This document shows, piece after piece, positions 56,526 to 64,000 of a DNA stretch of 64,000 bases. The stretch's first letter is position 1. Each line of letters opens with the position of its first letter. Source of the stretch: Poa pratensis (Eukaryota; Streptophyta; Magnoliopsida; Poales; Poaceae). The position numbers and the translations under genes were made by a program. The notes under the pieces were generated by a model that made no database searches, was not told the origin of the DNA, and saw only the letters and a program-made list of their open reading frames with translations. The DNA is taken from contig CAMZMU010000117.1 in assembly GCA_947311845.1 (NCBI GenBank), positions 73,007,444-73,071,443 on the forward strand, given 5' to 3'.

Positions 56526-56556
56526 CTAGTTGGAATGTACGTGCAACACACGTTTT
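56526..56556 (-). other. Second Helitron-type 3' terminus
   Basis: The minus strand reads ACGTG-TGTTG-CACGT, then ACATTCCAACTAG ending at 56526, followed by T. Hairpin, spacing and CTAG-T match the layout at 47464. No TCTCTACTAC start was found to the right, so the partner end is lost, diverged or was missed. Confidence 0.5.
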
Positions 56557-56989
56557 CATAATTAAAGAGGCAGTTCTAAGTAGGAAAATACTACCCAGAC
56601 TCTATGTGGGATTCTTCTTTTTACATCTTATATTGCAAATAGAATCATGCATATATTTGTATAAGCATCATGGAGCACACAAAACTTAGACATAACCCCT
56701 CCACAGACACACACACATTCGAACCGCAAATCCATGCACCTAGATACTATTCGGAGTCACAAATAAATAGTTCAGTTTACAATATACAATTATCCGGAGT
56801 GCACAATTCAAAACATAAATAGTCCAAAGCACTGAGAGTGCATAATTTAAACTTAATTCAAAGTATCGTTTGTGACCTTGTGGATTGTATATTGTCTTCA
56901 CAAATGCCACCCACTTGGATAGATACCATCGGCAAGTTAGCATCCAATGGTATATCCATGCCCGTTGACGGTGTAGTTACAGGCTCACT

Positions 56990-57747
56990 ATCACAAAGGT
57001 TTTAAAAAACGGAGAGCGCTGAAACACATATCATTGTGGGAACTCGCATAGCAAAACAAATATGCCAAATCCACAAGTGTTTTGATGGCACTGCTTGAAG
57101 AATGAGTGTGACCTTGCTGCTGCTCATGCAAATCTGTTAGGCATTTTTGTCCGTTGCCAATGCATGCAATCAATTGAATCAAGCATATTTAAAAAAATAT
57201 CTTTCCTCTTCGATGGCCAATAACTTTTTGGTAGTTGGTTCTGAAACCTAACTTAGTCGAACACCTTCCCCATGGCGAATACAAATTTCACCCTACCCTT
57301 ATTAATGAATGGGCTATCCTCCATTCGGACATACTGAACAACAACATCTACGGCTTTGCCATATAGCACCTGTGCATTTCTGCATAGGAGAGGACAAAAG
57401 TTGTATGCAATAATCTTTTCTTATCATCACCAGCATGTCCATATCTTTGTTGTCATCGATATGAAATCATCCTTATCGTCGATGAACTCTTTGTATACGA
57501 GAATCTAAAAATCCTCATAATGAAATTCATTATCCGACGAATCTATGCCTACAAACGAGAGTAACTTCGGCATTTTGTCGAACACAAGACAGGGCAGGTG
57601 TATGTTCAGCGAGAAAACATTCACGGGCGCGGCATCCGTGATGACGACGATTTGTTTGGAGGGGTGCGAACGAACGTTCGGAGGGACACGATCAAGTGTT
57701 GGGATTGATTTGGAGAGTGACGTGGACCTACCCTTCGGGTGCCCCAC
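56990..57747 (-). pseudogene. PIF/Harbinger (HARBI1-like) transposase remnant
   Basis: The minus strand reads MLDSIDCMHWQRTKMPNRFA near 57184-57125, the first-Asp block of plant DDE_Tnp_4 transposases. It continues after stops with CHQNTCGFGIFV and VFQRSPFF, corresponding to the usual following blocks. Upstream (57300-57240) YVRMEDSPFINKG fits the N-terminal region. Multiple stops and shifts make it non-functional. The stretch 57747-57505 (start MGHPKGRSTSLSKS) may be its N-terminal part. It is cut on the right by the gypsy LTR near 57750. Confidence 0.6.
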
Positions 57748-57749
57748 TA

Positions 57750-58209
57750 TGAGGATACTGGTGCACGTATAAGGTCAAGGCCCGCAGGAAGGCCCACCAA
57801 GGAACCAAGACCAAGGCCCATGAAGGGGGCCCAGGCGGAAGGAGTACGCTCCAAGTCAAGCGTAGATTAGGTCGGTTTAAACTTACCTTAGCTGTAAACC
57901 TAGTCGATTGCGAATCCCCGAGACCCAGCCTCCTATATAAAGGCTGGGAGGGCCGCCGATCCAGGACACGCAATACCATAGCCACCAAAACCCTAGCGAG
58001 ATCGACATCTCGTCGGGACTCCATTGTAGCTCCATTGTTCACAACCACCAATAATCAGACAAGCAGGAAGTAGGGTGTTACCCTCCGGGGGCCTGAACCT
58101 GGGTAAACCTCGCTTGTCAGCCCTAGTGACTACCAGCGCGGCCAAATCTCTCTCTCAATCTCAACCCTAGGTGCCTAACCATGGGATTTGCCGAGTTAAC
58201 ACCTTGTCA
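57750..58209 (+). repeat. Left LTR of the Tat-lineage element (approximate bounds)
   Basis: It starts TGAGGATACTGG and ends CCTTGTCA just before the primer site. The left bound is uncertain because no second LTR is available for comparison. TATA box TATATAAA at 57934-57941. Confidence 0.65.
57934..57941 (+). promoter_or_regulatory. TATA box in the Tat LTR
   Basis: TATATAAA, about 270 bp before the LTR end. Confidence 0.65.
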
Positions 58210-58210
58210 A

Positions 58211-58229
58211 TTGGCGCCGTCTGTGGGAA
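58211..58229 (+). promoter_or_regulatory. Primer binding site of the Tat-lineage element
   Basis: TTGGCGCCGTCTGTGGGAA directly follows the LTR. It is the form seen in many grass Tat elements. I did not assign the tRNA. Confidence 0.7.
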
Positions 58230-60915
58230 TGAGTGGCGCTGGATCCACGGCTTCGCCGGCTCCATCCGCATCAGCAACCGGCAGCTCGCCGGTCATCATC
58301 ACGGGACCGATCCGCTTCGGCTCCTTCGACTTCAACCCGCACTCGCCGGATCTGCAACCGGCAGGAGATCTACAATCAGGTGAGAACGTAACCTTTGGTC
58401 CTTCAGATCTTATCGCTAACCAACCAGGGACGTTCTGCTTGGCGGACTCGTCAATCTGCGACACCCGCATCTCCATCGACTGGATCTGCACCAATGGCGA
58501 TATCGTCACCCGCAAGGTCGACGGCTACGCCTGTTTCGACTGCGCTACCATCACCAACGCCCTCGGAGGGGGCGTCCTTGCCGCCCGCATCGCCGATGGC
58601 TACATCTGCATCGTCCGCGCCATCATCAACACCCGCGTCTCCGTACTGAGCGCCTCACACTCGCCCTGTTAGCGGGGACCGGATTTGCATCGACGGAAAC
58701 TCCAGGCGCGTCGTCAACACACCTCGGCTTGTCAGACGAGGTCGAGATGGACGTCGAGTCCGCCCGCACCGACAACGGCAGCGATCACGCCATGGTCGAC
58801 TACTACCTCAACCCTGCTGCCACCTTCATCGGTAGCCGCAGCAGTAGTGAGAAAAGCAAAATTTCGTGCAACGCTCCCCTCCAGGTCTACATGGTACACA
58901 CTGGAAGCAATGACGGCAGAGCACCCGAAACATCGGCGAGTGGTGAAAACCGCCCCAACGTGGCGAACTATCCTATGACGGTTACCATGCCAGACGGCAG
59001 TACGATCGTCATCACAAAGGAGCAGACGATCAAGGCAATCAGAGCTATACACGACTGTACCATGATGCCCGAGAATTCGACACCCGAAGAACTCGCGGCA
59101 CATAAATACATCTTCTGGTAGGAAAACTTGAGGCTGAAGAACCTGCAGGCAGCTCTCGACGAGCACAAAAAGGCGGCTAGCGCGTCGAGTGCACGACGAG
59201 CTACACTGTCAGCTGTCCAATCTTCTGGGCGGACACAACACCACTCGCGATCCAGGCTGGAACGCCTGACGGAAGGCAAAAGAGCGGCACTGACACACAA
59301 CCTGGACGTGTCATTCATGACGCATGACGGAGACGGGATTCCCATTCCCAAAACGGCCCAGGGAGCTCTCCTGTCGGTGGCCACATACCTAAAGGCAACG
59401 CAGCCCCTAGATAGCAACCCTAACGCAGCCCTGCACCGCCAGCAAATCAAGTCGCTCAATTTGGCGGGCGGAGCCCTGATCGCAGGCGACGACCGTCCAG
59501 AAGGAAGCAGATCCCGCCGCGGTGCCAGCCCGAAGTGAGAGCCACGGAGCCGAGATAACCGCGACCGCGCGGTAACCATCCACGAAGACCGAGACCGGTC
59601 AAGGCGCGATCGACATGGGAGTCGACAGCTTGAGATAGGCAAAGATCTCCACGACAGCATCACACAACGTCGAGTCAACAAAGGAAGAAGCAGAAGATCC
59701 ACACGATCCCCCAGCAGCAGCGACTCGTACTCCGACAAAGATCGAGAGCCTTGCGGGTCGCTGTGCTTCACCCGGTGCATCCGTGAGGTTTAGGCTCACA
59801 TCTGAAACACGCAAGTTCGACGGCAGCTAAGAACCGTCGTCCTGGCTGGAGGATTACAAGATAGCAGTCTCTTGTCAGCGAGGCTCTACGACAACAGCAA
59901 TGCAGTACATCCAGCTCATGATGTCGGGGACTGCACGGGACTGGCTGAAGAGTCTACCCGAAGGCTCGTACGACTCCTGGAATCACTTCCGGGAGGATTT
60001 CATCAAAAATTCCTCGCAACATGCGATCGGCCGGCGACATTTACGGAGCTGCAAGCCTGCAAACAGCAATCAGACGAGCCGCTGCGAGAGTACATCCGAC
60101 GATGGACAACCATGCGCAACTCCGTGGGTGTAGTATCGGAGGACAGGGCAATCGACGCATTCACTCGCGGCGTGGCCAGGCGAGACCTCCAGGAAGCACT
60201 AGGGCGTGAAAAGCCAAAGTCCATCTCGCAGCTCATGAAGATAGCCAATGAGTGGGCGGACACAGAAGACTCAGTGCGAGAACACCACGGGTCTCCACGC
60301 AGCAACAACGACCACGGCAACTGGAGCCGTAGGGATGGCCGCGACAGAAGGCGCAAACGCAAATCTCATCACTACGATGACCTAGACGGAGTCGAGCTTG
60401 TGGCGGCTGGCTACGCCGACACCCGTGATGAGCGCGGTCGTGGTGCAGGCCGTCAGGATGATCGCGGCAGAAGCCGCCAGGACGATCGCCATGACTACGG
60501 GCAACACAAAGATGGATACCGCAAGCAAGAATGGCGCAAACGCCGTGATGACTCGCCCGAAGGTTCGGGTGACTTAGAGCTGGACGAGGAGTGCAGGTTT
60601 CACACGTTCAAAGACCAAGATGGCAAGCTCCACTCCAGCCACCTGGTAAAGGACTGCAGAAAATTCACAAGGCTAACAAATGCGTACATAAAACGCTTGC
60701 AAACGGCTCCCGGCACAGCCGCAAAGGGAGGCGCTCCAACACCACCTCCCCCTCCTCTTGCTCCACTGGCAGGCCAATCCGCGCAAATGGCGGGTGCGAT
60801 ACATCATCAGGCGCGCATAGAAGCTCCGCCGGGCCAGACGGATCAGTATCCTGGGCCCCGCGGACAGATGAACATGATACAGAAAGAGCGACATCCAACA
60901 GAGGGCAGAAACTGA
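58230..60915 (+). pseudogene. gag region of the Tat-lineage element
   Basis: 58230-59860 is a broken leader and N-terminal gag region in changing frames. The gag core is YIQLMMSGTARDWLKSLPEG then SWNHFREDFIKN (59900-60018). After a frameshift come DEPLREYIRRWTTMRNSVGV, AIDAFTRGVARRDLQEALGR and a long Arg/Asp-rich stretch, then CRFHTFKDQDGKLHSSHLVK, which replaces a typical zinc knuckle. A Pro-rich linker precedes protease. Confidence 0.8.
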
Positions 60916-61670
60916 TCACCCGCCTTGTTAACATGGCGGTCATGGCACCTCTGGCGGTACCCGAGTACCTGAAGGGTTCTGAAACTAGCATAACGTTCTC
61001 CCACGAGGATCAACCCCCAGCTTTGGTTCATCTAGGTCACGCTGCCCTGGTACTCGATGCCCAGATTGGTGGCTACGCCATGTCCAAGGTCTTCATGGAT
61101 GGAGGAAGCGGAATAAACATCATATTTGCGGACACGCTCCGCAGGATGAATCATTCAGTTGAGAACCTGCCAGAGTTGGATACCACCTTCCATGGCATCG
61201 TCCTGGGCAAAGCAGTCTCGCCCCTTGGCACATTACAACTCCCAGTCATCTTTGGCGAGCCGGGAAACTTCCAAACAGAGAAGATCGACTTCGAGGACGT
61301 CGACTGGAAGTCGCAGTATCACGCAATCCTGGGCGCCCGACGTTCGCTCGGTTCATGGCGGTCCCGCACTACGCCTACCTCATGATAAAGATGCCAGGAT
61401 CCAAGGGAATCATCACCGTGAAGGGCAACTTCCAGCGCTCCGACAACTGCGACAGAGAATTCAGCAAAATCTCCGAGATGTTCGGGATGCAGGAACAACT
61501 CCAGGAGCTCTCCGTCAACAACAACCGCACCCTGTTCCGTGAAGCCAAGAAGCAGGCACCCGACGCTGCTTTCAGCGCAACAAATGACACACGAGCACAC
61601 CAAGTCCACCCGACGGACCCGACCAAGACGGTCAACGTGTCATCATGCCTAAACTCCACATAGGAAGACG
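60916..61670 (+). pseudogene. Aspartic protease region of the Tat-lineage element
   Basis: FMDGGSGINIIFADTLRRM (D-G-G-S-G) is the protease active site, after LVNMAVMAPLAVPEYLKG. A frameshift near 61350 moves the frame to KMPGSKGIITVKGNFQRSD, and a stop follows at 61661-61663. Confidence 0.82.
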
Positions 61671-61788
61671 CGCTCGTCGATTTCCTCCGTGAGAACTGGG
61701 AGATATTCGCCTGGTGTCCAGCTGACATGCCAGGTATTCTCAGGGAATTCGCCGAGCACCCCTCGAACTCTTTCCAGATGCTAAGCCT

Positions 61789-64000
61789 GTGAAGCAAACA
61801 ATGCGCCGGTTCTCTGAGCCGAAATGCGTAGCTATCGGAGAAGAAGTCGACAGATTATTGGACGCGAAGTTCATTCGAGAGATCAAGAAATCAGATTGGG
61901 TCGCCAACCCCGTCCTAGTACCAAAGAAAAATTCAAAGATCCTCCGCATGTGTGTCGACTTCACCTCCCTCAACAAATGTTGTCCCAAGGACCACTTCCC
62001 CCTACCGCGCATCGACCAGATTGTCGACTCAACGGCAGGATGCGAGCGCCTATCCTTTCTGGAGGCCTACTCAGGCTACAACCAGATAAGGATGAGAGAA
62101 GAAGATGAAGACAAGACTGCCTTCATCACACCTTACGGTGTCTACTGCTACACAACTATGCCCTTCGGGCTCAAGAACACGGGTGCTACATACCAGCGCA
62201 TGATGCAAAACTGCCTCAGGAAGCAAATCGGACGCAACGTCCAAGTTTACATGGACGACATCATCATCAAAACAAAAAAGGAGGCTACACTCCTCAACGA
62301 CCTGCACGAAACATTCGCCAACCTCAAACACTACAAGATCAAGCTCAATTCTAAGAAGTATTTCTTTGGCGTGCCAGCCGGACAGCTCCTGGGATACCTC
62401 GTCTCAGCTCGAGGCATCGAGGCGGACCCAGAGAAGATACAAGCCATCCTGACCATGCAGCCTCCGACCAAACTTCGAGAGATCCAAAAATTAGCCGGTC
62501 GAGTCGCGGCACTTAGCCGCTTCATCAGCAAACTAGGCGAAAAGGCGTTCCCGTTCTATCAACTGATGAAGAAATCAGATAACTTCGAGTGGATGCCAGA
62601 AGCACAAGCAGCCTTTGACGACCTCAAGTGTGTGCTGACAAGCCCTCCGATCCTGGTGGCGCCTCAGGAACGCGAGCCGATATTCCCGTACGTCTCTGCC
62701 ACCAATCGGGTGGTCAGCATCGTGCTTGTAGTCGAGCGCATGGAAGAGGGACATCCCCACGGCATACAGAGACCCGTATACTACCTCAGCGAGGTCCTCT
62801 CTACATCAAAACAGCGGTACCCGCACTATCAGATGCTAGCCTACGCTGTGTTCATGTTATCACGAAATGTCGTACACTACTTCGCCGAGCACCCGATAAC
62901 CGTCGTGAGTTCGGCGGCGCTCCGCGACATCCTCACAAACCCCGACGCAACCGAGCGAGTCGCCAAGTGGGTCATCGAGCTGGGACCTCGAGACATCAGG
63001 TATGAGCACCCGAAAGCAATCAAGGCGCAAGTCCTTCCTGACTTCACCACGGAGTGGATCGAAGCCCAGTTACCCGCGGTCCCAGATTTGTATTTCGACG
63101 GGTCAAAGAAGCATGAGGGCGCAGGCGCAGGCGTCGTACTCATATCACCAAAAGGCGACAAGCTCCGCTATGTCCTGCAGATGGACTTCCCCAAACCCTC
63201 CAACAACGAGGCATAGTACGATGCCTTGCTGCACGGCATGAAGATGGCAAAGGCATGTGGCTACACTCGACTCATGATCTACGGCGAAGACCTGCGACGC
63301 CATCGCAGCTAACATGATCGCGTACCGTGAGCTGTACAACGCCATGGAAGGCAACTTCGACGGGTGTGAGTTGTGCCACATCGAGCGCGAAAGCAATGAA
63401 GAAGCGGACATACTTGCCAATCTCGGCTCCACAAAAGCACCGGTACCAGCCGGCACCTTCCTTGAGAAAATCGAGCACTGATCCATCAAGATCAAGCAGA
63501 CGGCTACGCCCCAAACTTCGACTGCATCAGTCGCAGCCCAGAATTCGGCACCCAGCACAGAGGATCCACCAGTCGAAGTTCTCCTCATCGAGCCAACCTG
63601 GACACACCGCTTCCTAGCATTCTTGAAGCACGGTGAGCTCCCAGAAGATGTGGTGGAGGCGCGTCGAGTCACCAGACGCGCTAAAGCATATACCATCATT
63701 AACTGTGAGCTGTACAATCGCAGCATATCGGGGATCCTCCAAAGGTGTATAGCACATGAAGAAGGCGAGGCCATCCTTCGAGACATACACGCAGGGACCT
63801 GCGGACATCATGCAAGCAGTCGAGCCCTCGTGGCCAAAGCCTTTCGAGCGGGGTTCTACTGGCCCACAGCACTCAGAGACGCAGAGGACATTGTGAAGAA
63901 GTGTATTGGCTGCCAGAAGTTTGCGACCAAGCCGCACGCACCAGCGTCCGAACTGAAGACAATCCCGCTAGTCTGGCTTTTCGCCTAGTGGGACTCGACA
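61789..64000 (+). pseudogene. Reverse transcriptase, RNase H, second RNase H and integrase start (Tat lineage)
   Basis: Reverse transcriptase blocks are LRMCVDFTSLNKCCPKDHFP, FGLKNTGATYQRMM and VYMDDIIIK (catalytic Y-M-D-D). The first RNase H region follows (62600-62950), then a second RNase H-like domain DLYFDGSKKHEGAGAGVVL, broken by TAG at 63214-63216 (NNEA-stop-YDALL) and by lesions near 63290 and 63480. The integrase zinc finger is H-x-GTCGHHASSRALVAKAF then CIGCQKFA. A TAG lies near the window edge (WLFA-stop). The DDE core lies beyond the window. Confidence 0.88.

Larger units (their letters stand above)
57750..64000 (+). mobile_element. Ty3/gypsy retrotransposon, Tat lineage, left part, decayed
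   Basis: A left LTR (about 57750-58209) is followed by primer site TTGGCGCCGTCTGTGGGAA, gag, protease, reverse transcriptase, RNase H, a second RNase H-like domain and the start of integrase, where the window ends. Two RNase H domains before integrase are characteristic of the Tat (Ogre/Retand) group. Several frameshifts and stops show it is inactive. The right LTR and the target duplication are not visible. Confidence 0.88.

Overview
The window is nuclear DNA of a grass. The evidence is the set of grass-type transposons (CACTA with a CACTACTAGAAAA terminus and TTCGCCGAG subterminal repeats, Stowaway, PIF/Harbinger and hAT MITEs, a Helitron with a CTAG 3' end, Reina-type and Tat-type Ty3/gypsy elements), intron-containing plant genes with GT/AG junctions, and PLS-class PPR genes. 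The mix of elements suggests Pooideae (Brachypodium, Triticeae or relatives). I cannot name the species.

Region 1 (1-14197) is the right-hand part of a large CACTA transposon. Its transposase gene runs on the minus strand and is split by an intact, non-coding LTR retrotransposon (132-6829, 1.5-kb LTRs, TSD TCGCG). The rest of the CACTA holds several long foldbacks, a 353-bp tandem array (9006-11316), two divergent open frames of unknown function, an 82-bp tandem array and the terminal repeat ending at 14197.

Region 2 (14200-37250) carries most of the host genes, nearly all on the minus strand. They are a small one-intron membrane protein gene with two compensating frameshifts, a serine-rich WD-KK-repeat protein with a C-terminal decapping-factor-like motif, F-box/LRR/FBD gene A, a PPR gene very like Arabidopsis PDM1/SEL1, a second PPR gene of the E class, and F-box/LRR/FBD gene B, which is broken. 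MITEs and LINE pieces lie between them, including a PIF/Harbinger element inside a LINE.

Region 3 (37250-51680) is a transposon block. A Reina-like chromovirus (37353-42672, TSD AAACC) sits just upstream of gene B. It is followed by foldback elements, two small hAT elements with exact 8-bp TSDs, and a LINE whose 3' end is split by a 4.2-kb Helitron (47464-51647) that contains exon-like gene fragments.

Region 4 (51680-57750) holds F-box gene C, a paralogue of A and B with a premature stop, a second Helitron-type 3' terminus and a PIF/Harbinger transposase remnant. Region 5 (57750-64000) is the left part of a decayed Tat-lineage Ty3/gypsy element that runs off the window.

The three F-box genes keep the same exon sizes (156 and 196/193 nt) and phases, so they are dispersed duplicates of one ancestor. 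Each has an in-frame stop at a different site. There is no operon logic here. The layout is a small cluster of plant genes repeatedly invaded by nested mobile elements.
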